64,000 nucleotides of DNA from Variovorax ginsengisoli (GCF_030486595.1 NZ_JAUJZH010000013.1:62001-126000), one strand, 5' to 3'; positions 16,806-25,374 are shown, numbered from the stretch's first letter. The notes: generated by a model not told the origin, from the letters alone. Translations and numbers: made by a program.

Positions 16806-17714
16806 TCAGGCCGCCGGCAGGATGTCCGGCAGCAGCGGCCGCTGCAGGCGGGCCCGCCACCACTTGAGCGCCTCCCCCACGGCGGTGCCGGTCTTCCAGG
16901 CCAGCCAGAAGCCTTCTTCGGGCCGCGCTTCTTCGAGCGACAGCTCGACCAGCTCGCCGCGCGCCAGCGCCGCCCGCACGCAGGCCCGCGGCAGGAAGCC
17001 GTGGCCCAGTCCCTCGGCCTGGAGGGCGATCTTGGCCGCCATCGACGGCACGGTGATGCGCCGCTGCCCGGCCAGCAGGCCGATGGTCCGGTCGGACATC
17101 GAGCGGGCGCCGTCGCCGACCACCACCGCCGTGTGATCGAGCAGGTCGGCGCGGGTCAGCGGCCGCTGCAGCATCGCCAGCGGGTGGGTGGGTGCGACGC
17201 AGAAGGCGAAGTCGAGGCTGCCCACCGACACCGCCTTGTAGCCGCCGCCACCGGGCCCGTCGCCGGCGGCGACGATCAGGTCCGCGCGGCCGTCGCGCAG
17301 CGCCTCCCAGGTGCCGGTCAGCGTCTCGCAGGCGATCCGCAGGCGGGTGCCGCAGTTCAGGTCCTCGAAGGCCCGGATGTCGTGGCTGAATGCCGAGGTC
17401 GGGATGAGCGAGTCGTGCACCAGCCGCAGCTCGGCCTCGAACCCGGTGGCGATCTGGCGCATGCGCGATTCCAGGTCGGCGGCGGCCGCCACCAGCCAAC
17501 GCCCTTCGCGCAGCATCTCGTGTCCCGCGGCCGTGAGGCTGACGCGCGGACCCTGCCGCACGAACAGCGCGATGCCCAGCTGCTCCTCGAGGCGGCCGAT
17601 GGCGTACGAGATGGTCGAGGGCACCTTGTGCAGACGCTCGGACGCAGCGGCGAACGAGCCGTGGCGGGCGATCGCATCCACCAGTTCGATGGCTTCGAGG
17701 CTGAGTTTCAGCAC
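16806..17714 (-). CDS. LysR-type transcriptional regulator next to pirin
   Basis: 302 residues. HTH at the N-terminus (LVDAIARHGSFAAASERLHKVPSTISYAIGRLEEQLG) and a LysR effector domain. It is divergent from a pirin gene, a pairing seen in many proteobacteria in which the LysR protein controls the pirin gene. The intergenic region is AT-rich and carries a perfect 9-bp-arm inverted repeat 20 bases upstream of this start. Confidence 0.92.
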   Translation of the reverse strand: MLKLSLEAIELVDAIARHGSFAAASERLHKVPSTISYAIGRLEEQLGIALFVRQGPRVSLTAAGHEMLREGRWLVAAAADLESRMRQIATGFEAELRLVHDSLIPTSAFSHDIRAFEDLNCGTRLRIACETLTGTWEALRDGRADLIVAAGDGPGGGGYKAVSVGSLDFAFCVAPTHPLAMLQRPLTRADLLDHTAVVVGDGARSMSDRTIGLLAGQRRITVPSMAAKIALQAEGLGHGFLPRACVRAALARGELVELSLEEARPEEGFWLAWKTGTAVGEALKWWRARLQRPLLPDILPAA

Positions 17715-17733
17715 GGCGGGTTCCTTCGCTTTG

Positions 17734-17756
17734 AATGATCGAAATTATCGATCATT
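17734..17756. promoter_or_regulatory. perfect 9-bp inverted repeat, candidate LysR operator
   Basis: Arms AATGATCGA (17734-17742) and TCGATCATT (17748-17756) around a 5-base AT centre. It stands out from the GC-rich surroundings and lies between divergent LysR and pirin genes. Confidence 0.6.
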
Positions 17757-17775
17757 GAAGCCGAAAATTGTCAGC

Positions 17776-17787
17776 ATATGGCCATAT
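17776..17787. promoter_or_regulatory. 12-bp perfect palindrome in the pirin promoter region
   Basis: ATATGGCCATAT, self-complementary, 20 bases from the 9-bp dyad and 67 bases before the pirin start. It may be a second binding site. Confidence 0.35.
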
Positions 17788-17853
17788 CCGAGCGAGATAC
17801 TAAGCGCACTGAATCGTGAATTTCATCGAACGAAGAACCCGAAAGGAACGCCC

Positions 17854-18573
17854 ATGATCGAACTCCGCAAGGCAGACCAACGCGGCCTCGCCGACCACGG
17901 CTGGCTCAAGTCGCGTCACACTTTCTCTTTCGGCCACTACCACGACCCGAAGCAGCAGGGCTTCTCCGACCTGCTGGTGATCAACGACGACCGGGTGGCG
18001 CCCGAACAGGGTTTCGGCACCCACCCGCACCGGGACATGGAGATCATGTCGTACGTGCTGGACGGTGCGCTGGAGCATCGCGACTCGATGGGCACGGGCT
18101 CGGTCATCCGCCCCGGCGACGTGCAGCTGATGAGTGCCGGCACCGGCGTGCGCCACAGCGAGTTCAACCATTCGAAAAGCGAGCCGGTGCACTTCCTGCA
18201 GATCTGGCTCGTGCCCTCGGTCCGCGGCGCGGTGCCGCGCTATCAGCAGGTGCACTTCAGCACCGCCGAGAAGCGCGGCAAGCTGCGCCTGATCGTCTCG
18301 CCCGACAGCGCGCAGGGCTCGCTGTCGGTGCACCAGAACGCCCGCGTCTACGCCGGGCTCTTCGACGGCGCCGAGAGCGCCACCTTGCAGCTCGATCACG
18401 ACCGCTATGCCTACGTGCACGTTGCGCGGGGCAGCGTCGAGGTCAACGGCGAGCGCCTCGGCCAGGGCGACGGCGCCCGGATCCGCGACGAGCGCACCCT
18501 CCGATTCGCGAAGGGCGACCAGGCCGAGGTGCTGGTGTTCGACCTGCGGCCGCGCGAACGGCCTTCGATGTAG
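17854..18573 (+). CDS. pirin family protein
   Basis: 239 residues from the ATG at 17854 (GAAAGGAA upstream). N-terminal bicupin features: KSRHTFSFGHYHDP, metal ligands HPHRDME and GVRHSEFN, and the SGTGVRHSEFNHS-type loop. YhhW-like pirins act as quercetin dioxygenases or redox-responsive regulators. It is about the usual short-pirin length (230-240). It is expressed divergently from a LysR gene, and an acylphosphatase gene follows 25 bases downstream. Confidence 0.92.
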   Translation: MIELRKADQRGLADHGWLKSRHTFSFGHYHDPKQQGFSDLLVINDDRVAPEQGFGTHPHRDMEIMSYVLDGALEHRDSMGTGSVIRPGDVQLMSAGTGVRHSEFNHSKSEPVHFLQIWLVPSVRGAVPRYQQVHFSTAEKRGKLRLIVSPDSAQGSLSVHQNARVYAGLFDGAESATLQLDHDRYAYVHVARGSVEVNGERLGQGDGARIRDERTLRFAKGDQAEVLVFDLRPRERPSM

Positions 18574-18598
18574 CCGAACATCGCACTACAGTGCGGGG

Positions 18599-18886
18599 AT
18601 GTCACCGGTCCAGAAGCATCTGATCATCCACGGCGCCGTGCAGGGCGTGGGATACCGCTGGTCGATGGCCCAGGCCGCCGAGGCGCTGGGCGTGCACGGC
18701 TGGGTGCGCAATCGCCGCGACGGCACGGTGGAGGCCCTGGCCGTCGGCGATGCCGCGGCGGTGGAGGCGCTGGTGCGGTGGGCGCAGCGCGGTCCGCCGG
18801 AGGCGCGCGTCGATCGGGTGGAGGTCCTGGCGCCGCGCGATCAGGCCGGGGCGCCCGAGGGATTCGAGCAGCGGGCTACCGTGTGA
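18599..18886 (+). CDS. acyP: acylphosphatase
   Basis: 95 residues. The family signature HGAVQGVGYRW and GWVRNRRDGTVEALA is complete, with catalytic R20 and N38. It hydrolyses the carboxyl-phosphate bond of acyl phosphates such as 1,3-bisphosphoglycerate or carbamoyl phosphate. It is cytoplasmic. It follows pirin by 25 bases and may be cotranscribed. Confidence 0.92.
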   Translation: MSPVQKHLIIHGAVQGVGYRWSMAQAAEALGVHGWVRNRRDGTVEALAVGDAAAVEALVRWAQRGPPEARVDRVEVLAPRDQAGAPEGFEQRATV

Positions 18887-18910
18887 CGCCCGGAATCGTC
18901 GACGGCTCGG

Positions 18911-19279
18911 CTACGCCGCCTCGCCGAACACGATGCGGGCCGTGGCGGCGGCTTCTTTCCAGACCGCATCGCGATTGCCCGAATAGGTCGGCGCCGGCGC
19001 GACCGCGACGACCAGCACGTTGACGGTGGCGCCGCTGTAGTGCGCCCGAAGCAGCACCTTGCGCTGGGTCGCCGCGGTGACGGCACGAACTTCGACGCCG
19101 TCCATCGGCTTGAGGGGCACGTCTTCGCCCGGCGCCTCCAGGTGCTTGTCGATGTCCGGCAGGCCCAGCATGAAGCGTTGGCCGATCTTGAATTCGAAGC
19201 CCACCGGGGCGCGAAGCTCTACCGAAAACGCCGGCAGCTTGCGCGGCCGTGTGAGAAGTTCCTGCTTGTCAATATGCAT
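18911..19279 (-). CDS. hypothetical protein
   Basis: 122 residues from the ATG at 19279 (the frame extends upstream but reads as random Arg/Gly-rich sequence). No recognisable family. The composition is that of a soluble beta-rich protein, with VGFEFKIGQRFMLGLPDIDKHL and VNVLVVAVAPAP strands and a C-terminal amphipathic helix. It converges with acylphosphatase and is divergent from the RlmN-like gene. Confidence 0.6.
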   Translation of the reverse strand: MHIDKQELLTRPRKLPAFSVELRAPVGFEFKIGQRFMLGLPDIDKHLEAPGEDVPLKPMDGVEVRAVTAATQRKVLLRAHYSGATVNVLVVAVAPAPTYSGNRDAVWKEAAATARIVFGEAA

Positions 19280-19365
19280 GGCGGCGAGTCTATGAGCTTC
19301 GAGCCGGGGCGGGAAGGGATCGCGCGAACCCATTGCACAATCTGTCAATTTCTTCCGGGCAGCGC

Positions 19366-20397
19366 ATGCGAATCCACGAACTCCAACGGCGAATGCGGGA
19401 CGCCGGCGCCGGCCCCCTCCACGAACACCGGATCCTGCGGCTGTGGTCCCATGCATTGCCCAGGGACAGCGGCCGGCGCCGGCCGGACACTTTCTTTCCG
19501 TCGTCGCTGCTGGCCGCCCTGCCGGCCATCGAAGCCGAGCTGGCGGGACTGGCGCGCATCCACGCGGTCCATCCCGGCGCCGATGGTTCCGAACGGCTGC
19601 TGGTCGCGCTCGCCGACGGCCAGACCGTCGAGAGCGTGCTGCTGCCGCGGGACGGCCTGTGCGTCTCGTCGCAGGTCGGGTGTGCCGTCGGCTGCCAGTT
19701 CTGCATGACCGGCCGCGACGGCTTGCTGCGCCAGGTCGGGAGCGCCGAGATCGTCGCCCAGGTCGCCCTGGCGCGCGCGCGGCGCCCGGTCCGCAAGGTG
19801 GTGTTCATGGGCATGGGCGAGCCGGCCCACAACCTGGACAACGTGATCGAGGCGATCGACCTGCTCGGCACTGCCGGTGACATCGGCCACAAGAACCTGG
19901 TGTTCTCCACCGTCGGCGATCCCCGCGTGTTCGATCGGCTGCAGCAGGAACGCGTGAGGCCGGCGCTGGCCCTTTCATTGCACACGACCAAGGCCGCGCT
20001 GCGCCGCAAGCTCCTGCCGCGGGCGCCGAACCTCGCGCCCGAGGAACTGGTCGCCGCCGGCGAGCGCTATGCCCGCGCGACCGGCTACCCGATCCAGTAC
20101 CAATGGACGCTGCTGGAAGGCGTCAACGACGGGGAGGACGAGCTGGAAGGCATCGTCCGCCTGCTCGCCGGCAAGTACGGCGTGCTGAACCTGATCCCTT
20201 TCAACGCGGTCGACGGCGTGCCCTTCGGTCGTCCGACCTGGGAGCACTGCAAGCAGATCGCCCGCACGCTGCACGAGCGCGGCATCCTCACCAAGCTGCG
20301 CTACTCGGCCGGCCAGGATGTCGATGGCGGCTGCGGCCAGCTGCGGGCGCGCGCGGCCCAGGTGCCGGTGCAAGCGTTGGTGCGAAGAGTGCCGTAG
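19366..20397 (+). CDS. RlmN/Cfr-family radical SAM RNA methyltransferase, RlmN-like paralogue
   Basis: 343 residues from the ATG at 19366, somewhat shorter than typical RlmN (about 370-385). The radical SAM cluster is C106xxxC110xxC113 in VGCAVGCQFCMTG. The upstream Cys (C99 in LCVSSQVGC) and the C-terminal methyl-carrying Cys (C323 in DVDGGCGQL) are both kept, so the two-Cys mechanism for C2 methylation of adenosine looks intact. The GMGEPAHN motif is present. In most betaproteobacteria the housekeeping rlmN sits by ndk and pilus/ispG genes; that context is absent here, so this is likely a second copy. Confidence 0.82.
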   Translation: MRIHELQRRMRDAGAGPLHEHRILRLWSHALPRDSGRRRPDTFFPSSLLAALPAIEAELAGLARIHAVHPGADGSERLLVALADGQTVESVLLPRDGLCVSSQVGCAVGCQFCMTGRDGLLRQVGSAEIVAQVALARARRPVRKVVFMGMGEPAHNLDNVIEAIDLLGTAGDIGHKNLVFSTVGDPRVFDRLQQERVRPALALSLHTTKAALRRKLLPRAPNLAPEELVAAGERYARATGYPIQYQWTLLEGVNDGEDELEGIVRLLAGKYGVLNLIPFNAVDGVPFGRPTWEHCKQIARTLHERGILTKLRYSAGQDVDGGCGQLRARAAQVPVQALVRRVP

Positions 20398-20410
20398 GTC
20401 CGTCTTCGGC

Positions 20411-21139
20411 TCAATGCGGCGCGACCGCCTCCGCCAACTGGCGCAGCAGCGCGCCGCCGTCGCCCCGCCAGGCGCTGCCGTGCATGCAGGCCAGCACCTG
20501 CGGCGCGTGCGCGGCCAAGCCGGCCAGCAGCGCCGCCGTCTGCGGCGCGTGGGCGAAATAGTCCATCTGCTGGCGGAAGGCTTCGCTGGGGCCGAGGATG
20601 TCGGCCTCGGTCAAGGCCTGCTCGCTCGGCCCCGACTGCGTGAACAGGTCGCCGCAGAAAAGGGTCCGGGTGCGGGTGTCCATCATCAGCCCGCATTCCC
20701 AGCCGTGCGGCACATGGGGCATGTCGAACCAGCGCACCGTGTGGGCGCCCAGCGCCAGTTCTTCGCCATCGGCCAGCGCACGCGGCGGCCGGTCGGCCAG
20801 GTCGCCCATCGAGACCATGGCAGCGACCTGCCCGCACAGCGGCACGGCGCTCGGCGCGGCGGCCAGCAGCAGGTTCATCGCGCCGCATTCGTCGGCCTCC
20901 ACGTGCGACAGCGCCAGGTAGCGCAGCCGCTCGATCGGCATCACGCGCCCGATCGCCTCGCTCACCAGCGGGAACAGCTGGCGCGGGCCGGTGTGGAACA
21001 GCAGCGGTTGGTCGTCCACCAGCAGGTACTGGTTGAAGCTGAAGCGCTGGCCATCGGGCAGCGGCACGGGGGTGTTGATGCGGTAGATGCCGGTGGCGAT
21101 TTCCTGCACGTTGGTGCCGGCGGTGGCGTTGGTGATCAT
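20411..21139 (-). CDS. metallo-beta-lactamase-fold protein with flavodiiron-type (HxExD) site
   Basis: 242 residues, MBL fold. The usual HxHxDH is replaced by SH79VE81AD83ECG. Together with a later His (H142 or H145), D164 (FCGD) and H220 (ACMHGS) this matches the non-heme diiron ligand set of flavodiiron proteins (H-x-E-x-D...H...D...H). No flavodoxin or rubredoxin domain follows, so it resembles the stand-alone oxygen-binding diiron (ODP) group implicated in O2 sensing. It is monocistronic and convergent with the RlmN-like gene. Confidence 0.8.
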   Translation of the reverse strand: MITNATAGTNVQEIATGIYRINTPVPLPDGQRFSFNQYLLVDDQPLLFHTGPRQLFPLVSEAIGRVMPIERLRYLALSHVEADECGAMNLLLAAAPSAVPLCGQVAAMVSMGDLADRPPRALADGEELALGAHTVRWFDMPHVPHGWECGLMMDTRTRTLFCGDLFTQSGPSEQALTEADILGPSEAFRQQMDYFAHAPQTAALLAGLAAHAPQVLACMHGSAWRGDGGALLRQLAEAVAPH

Positions 21140-21277
21140 GCGGGGCTCCTTGGGTGAAAGACGGCAGGTTGTGTCACCATGCCGCGCAGCGTCGCGGCCC
21201 TATGCTGCGCCCCATGCCGGCCGTCATGCAAGTGGAACAAGGCCGGGTTCGATTCGAGGTTCTTGTTCGGGGCGGGC

Positions 21278-22273
21278 TCAGCTGAACAGCGCACCGTCGA
21301 GCGCGCTGCGCACGGTGCGCACCGTGAGAACCGCCAAGGCGACGCTCAGCAAGCCCAGCAGTACCGCGGCGAGCACCCCGTGCGGCCCGCTGGCGCGGAA
21401 GTCCGCGTACTTCAGGGCCGCGTTGGCCAGCGCGGCCATCGGGAAGCCGATCGCCCACCAGGCCGCAGAAAACCCGATGCCGCGGCGGAACACCTTGGGC
21501 GCCACCACCGCGAACATGAACAGCCCGAAGTAGAAGAGCAGCGCGGCGAACCGGTCGATGCCGCCGATGATGTTGACGTAGGCCAGGAAGCCGACCGCGA
21601 AGGGCGCCACCAGGATCATCAGCGACGGCGTCATGGCCGGCACCAGCGGGTCGCGATGCACCAGCCGGCTGACGATCATCGCGAACAGCACCAGCGCCAG
21701 CACGGCGCCGACAGCGCCCGCGAACAGGTTGATCTCGGAGGCCCAGGCCATGGGCATGTGGCCGCCGGTGACGGCGATGTCCAGCGTCGCAACGCCCGGG
21801 ATCAGCCAGGCCGGCATCGCGTGCGAGGCGTCGACCTGGCCCTTGAGCAGGCGCGACACGGCGACGAAGCTGAGCGCGAAGGCCGCCAGCACGCCGATGG
21901 TCCAGGTCGCCCGCGCCGCCGCCGCGCTGTAGGGCTCGACGACTGCCGACAGCAACAGCACCGAGATCGCGATGGTGCCGAAGAAATTGCCCGCCACCGG
22001 GTGCTGGAACTCCGCCCGCACGGCCTGCGGATGCTGCGCGAGTTTCGTCAGGTAGCCGAGCGCGACGAGCACGAAGACGCCCAGCGCGAACGCGCCGATG
22101 GCTTCGCCGACGAAGGCCGGCGCGCCGAACCGGTCGTGCGCCAGTCGCCAGGCCAGGGCCAGCCCCGAGAGGCCCATGACCGAGGCGAACAGGTTGACGG
22201 GCAGGTTCCGTACCGATGACTTTCCGGACGGTTCGACGATCGGGCGGGACGGGTCCATCGATGGGGCTTGCAT
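21278..22273 (-). CDS. TDT/SLAC1-family transporter (TehA-like)
   Basis: 331 residues from the ATG at 22273, which has AAAGGAG 5 bases upstream. About ten hydrophobic helices run through the protein, with the TDT pattern VNLFASVMGLSGLALAWR at the start, FQHPVAGNFFGTIAIS and a WWAIGFPMAALANAAL segment. The family includes TehA, Mae1 and SLAC1 and exports tellurite-related or dicarboxylate/sulfite/anionic substrates. It is divergent from a GlxA-like regulator, with a perfect inverted repeat adjoining the ribosome-binding site, so that regulator probably controls it. Confidence 0.85.
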   Translation of the reverse strand: MQAPSMDPSRPIVEPSGKSSVRNLPVNLFASVMGLSGLALAWRLAHDRFGAPAFVGEAIGAFALGVFVLVALGYLTKLAQHPQAVRAEFQHPVAGNFFGTIAISVLLLSAVVEPYSAAAARATWTIGVLAAFALSFVAVSRLLKGQVDASHAMPAWLIPGVATLDIAVTGGHMPMAWASEINLFAGAVGAVLALVLFAMIVSRLVHRDPLVPAMTPSLMILVAPFAVGFLAYVNIIGGIDRFAALLFYFGLFMFAVVAPKVFRRGIGFSAAWWAIGFPMAALANAALKYADFRASGPHGVLAAVLLGLLSVALAVLTVRTVRSALDGALFS

Positions 22274-22281
22274 GGGGCTCC

Positions 22282-22319
22282 TTTGGCAGAATTTGCAGGT
22301 GCAGTTAGTTTCTGCCAAA
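22282..22319. promoter_or_regulatory. perfect 10-bp inverted repeat between transporter and GlxA-like regulator
   Basis: Arms TTTGGCAGAA (22282-22291) and TTCTGCCAAA (22310-22319), 28 bases centre to centre. One arm abuts the ribosome-binding site of the TDT gene, so binding could block it. Confidence 0.65.
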
Positions 22320-22380
22320 CTCCGCCGTGCTCCATGCCCCGCTGCGGGCCTTTCCTGCCAATCTGTGAGCTTTCTCGGCC

Positions 22381-23334
22381 ATGCGCATCGCCATCCTCGC
22401 TTTTCCCCGGGTCCAGCTGCTCGACGTGGCCGGGCCGGCGGACGTGTTCGCCGAGGCCGCGCGCCAGCTCGGGCGGCCCGCCGCCTACCGGGTGCAGGTG
22501 ATCGGCACCGGCGCCGGCCTGCTCAGGAGCAGCAACGGCCTGCGCCTGGCCGTCGACGCGACCGTGGCGACCCAGCGCGGGCGCATCGACACCTTGCTGG
22601 TCGCGGGCAGCCCCGACATCGAGGACATGGCCGGCGACCCGGCGTTGTACGACTGGCTGCGCCGCCAGTCCCGTACCGTGCGGCGCTATGGCTCGGTCTG
22701 CAGCGGAGCCTTCGTGCTGGCGGCCGCCGGGCTGCTCGATGGCAAGCGGGTGGCGACCCACTGGAACGCCACGGCCCGGCTGGCGGTGGCCTGCCCGCTG
22801 GCCAGCGTCGAGCCCGACGCCATCTATGTGAAGGACGGCAAGCTCTTCACTTCCGCCGGCGTGACGGCCGGCATGGACCTGGCCCTGGCGATGGTGGAGG
22901 AGGACCACGGCCGCGAACTCGCGCTGCGCGTGGCGCGCGAGCTGGTGATGTTCCTCAAGCGCCCCGGTGGCCAGAGCCAGTTCAGCGCCCACCTGGCGGC
23001 GCAGACGGCCGAGCGCTCCAGCGTGCGCGAGGTGCAGGCGCATGTGCTGGCGAACCTGAAGGACGACCTGTCCGTGCCCGCCCTGGCCCGCCACGCCGGC
23101 ATGAGCGAAAGAAGCTTCGCGCGGACCTTCCGCAGCGAGGCCGGGACCACGCCCGCGGAGTTCGTCGAGAACGCGCGCATCGACGCCGCCCGCCGCCTGG
23201 CCGAAGCGTCGGACCTGCCCGCCAAGCGGCTCGCGGATGCCGTCGGCTATGCCAATGTCGACGGCTTCAGGCGCGCCTTCGGCCGGCGCCTGGGTGTGAG
23301 CCTGGTGGAATACCGGCGGCGCTTCGCGACCTGA
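22381..23334 (+). CDS. GlxA-like AraC-family regulator with DJ-1/PfpI domain
   Basis: 317 residues. The N-terminal DJ-1/PfpI domain (RIAILAFPRVQLLDVAGPADVF) has a nucleophile-elbow Cys in YGSVCSGAF. The C-terminal AraC HTH pair is LSVPALARHAGMSERSFARTFRSEAGTTPAEFVENARIDAARRL and LADAVGYANVDGFRRAFGRRLG. GlxA-type proteins are catalytically dead amidotransferase sensors fused to a DNA-binding domain. It is divergent from a TDT transporter and probably acts at the inverted repeat between them. Confidence 0.92.
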   Translation: MRIAILAFPRVQLLDVAGPADVFAEAARQLGRPAAYRVQVIGTGAGLLRSSNGLRLAVDATVATQRGRIDTLLVAGSPDIEDMAGDPALYDWLRRQSRTVRRYGSVCSGAFVLAAAGLLDGKRVATHWNATARLAVACPLASVEPDAIYVKDGKLFTSAGVTAGMDLALAMVEEDHGRELALRVARELVMFLKRPGGQSQFSAHLAAQTAERSSVREVQAHVLANLKDDLSVPALARHAGMSERSFARTFRSEAGTTPAEFVENARIDAARRLAEASDLPAKRLADAVGYANVDGFRRAFGRRLGVSLVEYRRRFAT

Positions 23335-23396
23335 TGGCCGCCGCCGTGCGCGCACGTCAGAATGCAGGTCGGCCCACGCTTGCTCCAGGAGTTGCC

Positions 23397-23705
23397 ATGG
23401 ATTCGATGCCCCCCAGCGCCGTCGTCGGAAGGCGGCTTGCAATGAAGCGCAAGTTCGCGCGCGCCCGGGCCGTCCCGGCAGCCGCGACGGGCGCGCAGGC
23501 CATCGGCACCACCGCCTTGGGCTCGATCGCTGTCGGCGCCCTGGCTTTCGGCGCCCTGGCCATCGGTGCCTTGTCCGTCGGCCGGCTCTTCGTCGGCCGG
23601 GCTCGCATCCGGCAGCTGGAGATCGACGAGCTCGTCGTGCGCCGCGTTCGTGTCATGGAGCCGCTCGCGGCACCAGCGACACCCGCCCCGGCGGACACGG
23701 CCTGA
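23397..23705 (+). CDS. small protein with hydrophobic pentapeptide-like repeats
   Basis: 102 residues from the ATG at 23397 (CCAGGAG upstream). After a basic N-terminus (RRLAMKRKFARARAV) there are near-5-residue repeats of the form (A/I)xGA(L/I): GTTALGSIAVGALAFGALAIGALSVGRL. A charged strand region then follows (ARIRQLEIDELVVRRVRVMEPL) and a Pro/Ala tail. The pattern could form a hydrophobic right-handed beta-helix or a membrane hairpin. Similar short proteins of unknown function occur widely. No function is assigned. Confidence 0.6.
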   Translation: MDSMPPSAVVGRRLAMKRKFARARAVPAAATGAQAIGTTALGSIAVGALAFGALAIGALSVGRLFVGRARIRQLEIDELVVRRVRVMEPLAAPATPAPADTA

Positions 23706-23718
23706 CGGTCGATTGGCG

Positions 23719-25374
23719 CTACGCCGCCGCGGCCGGTGCAGCAGCGCGGCCGTCGTGGTCGTCGTGGCCGGCGTCCAGTTCCAGCGCCAGGAAGTGATGC
23801 ACCACCGGCGCCTCCGGCCCGATGTGGAAGCGCACCGCCTCGTGCTGCAGGTCGGCGTCGGCTTTCGACACCCGCTGGTGCTGGCGCAGGTGCTCGGCCC
23901 ACGACTCGACCAGGAACCACTCCATCAGGCGCTCGGGCTCGCGGGTGTGCTCGGTGATGCCCCAGGCGTAGGCGCCGTCGCGGCGGCGCTCCATCGACAT
24001 CGCCTTCAGGGCCTGCAGGAAGGCCGGCCGGTCTTCCTTGCGGATGCGGTATTCGATCTGCACCATGACCGGCCCGCGGTCGTTCGCGACCGGCGCGTCG
24101 AGCAAGGGTTCGGGCCAGTGGTTGGAGGCCTGCAGGTCGGCTTCGCCGGTCGGCAGCCGCACGCGATGGAAGACGAAGGCCACCACCGTCAGGCCCGCCG
24201 CGCCGACCAGCAAGGTGGCCGGCACGCCCATCTTCTGCGCCACCAGGCCCCAGCCGAGGCTGCCCGCGGCCATGGCGCCGTTGAAGACGGTCAGGTAGAT
24301 CGCCAGGCCGCGGCCGCGCACCCAGTTCGGCAGCACGCCCTGGGCGACGCCGTTGAGCGTGGTGAGCGCGATGATCCAGCCGCCGCCCAGCACCAGCATG
24401 AGCAGCACCGCCGCCCATTGCGGCGGCGCGCCGGCGAGCACCCCCATCACCCCCGCCGACAGCAGCGAGGCCAGCAGCACCAGGCCATCGGCGTCGAGCT
24501 TGGCGCGCAGCCGCGGCAGCAGCAAGGCGCCGAGGATCGCCCCGACGCCCACGGCGCCCAGCATCAGGCCGTAGAAGCCCGCCGTGCCGCCGAGCATCCG
24601 GCGCGCCACCAGCGGCAGCAGCGCCCAGACCGAACTCGCAAACAGGAAGAACACCGCCGCACGCAGCAGCACCACGTGCAGCTCGCGGCTGGCGCGGGCA
24701 TAGCGCAGGCCGGCCCGGAAGGCGCCGAAGAACTGCTCCGACAGGCCGGTGTCGGGCGTCGCTGGACGCTTCCACCACAGCAGCGCGGCAATCACGAACA
24801 CATAGCTCAGCACGTCGGCGCCGTAGGCCGCGGCGGCGCCGAAGCTCGCCAGCAGCAGGCCGCCGGCCGCCGGCCCGATGGCGCGCGCGATGTTGATGCC
24901 GAGCGAGTTCAGAGCCACCGCGTTCTTGAGGTCGGCACGCGGCACCAACTCGGGCACGATCGACTGCCAGGTCGGCCCCATCAGCGCGGCGCCGATGCCG
25001 CCGACGAAGGTCAGCGCGATCAGGTACTCGACCGTCAGCGCCTTGGTGCTCGCGAGCAGCAGCAGCGTGCCGCTGACCGCCGCCAGCATCAGCTGGATGA
25101 AGATCAGGAACCGGCGCCGGTCGAGGATGTCCGACAGCACGCCGGCCGGGATCGCGAGCAGGAAGATCGGCAAGGTCGCCGCGGTCTGGACCAGCGCCAC
25201 GGCGGTCGGGCTGGCCGACAGCTCGGTGACCATCCAGGCGCTGGCGACGTCGCGCATGAAGCTGCCGACATTGCCGAGTACGGTGGCTGCCCAGAGGACC
25301 GCGAAGACCGGCTGGCGCAGCGGCGCGAAGCTGCCGGACGCTGCCGGCACTGCCGGCGCTTGTTCAGCGCTCAT
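23719..25374 (-). CDS. MFS exporter fused to C-terminal ABM-like domain
   Basis: 551 residues. Residues about 15-400 are a 12-helix MFS_3/EntS-type transporter (FAVLWAATVLGNVGSFMRDVASAWMVTEL; GVLSDILDRRR loop). Residues about 405-510 (MVQIEYRIRKEDRPAFLQALKAMS...) look like an antibiotic-biosynthesis-monooxygenase (ferredoxin-like) domain, followed by a His/Asp-rich end. This fusion is a known architecture of the 'transmembrane secretion effector' group. It is the last gene of a minus-strand operon and its start overlaps DoxX by 11 bases. The substrate is unknown. Confidence 0.85.
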   Translation of the reverse strand: MSAEQAPAVPAASGSFAPLRQPVFAVLWAATVLGNVGSFMRDVASAWMVTELSASPTAVALVQTAATLPIFLLAIPAGVLSDILDRRRFLIFIQLMLAAVSGTLLLLASTKALTVEYLIALTFVGGIGAALMGPTWQSIVPELVPRADLKNAVALNSLGINIARAIGPAAGGLLLASFGAAAAYGADVLSYVFVIAALLWWKRPATPDTGLSEQFFGAFRAGLRYARASRELHVVLLRAAVFFLFASSVWALLPLVARRMLGGTAGFYGLMLGAVGVGAILGALLLPRLRAKLDADGLVLLASLLSAGVMGVLAGAPPQWAAVLLMLVLGGGWIIALTTLNGVAQGVLPNWVRGRGLAIYLTVFNGAMAAGSLGWGLVAQKMGVPATLLVGAAGLTVVAFVFHRVRLPTGEADLQASNHWPEPLLDAPVANDRGPVMVQIEYRIRKEDRPAFLQALKAMSMERRRDGAYAWGITEHTREPERLMEWFLVESWAEHLRQHQRVSKADADLQHEAVRFHIGPEAPVVHHFLALELDAGHDDHDGRAAAPAAAA

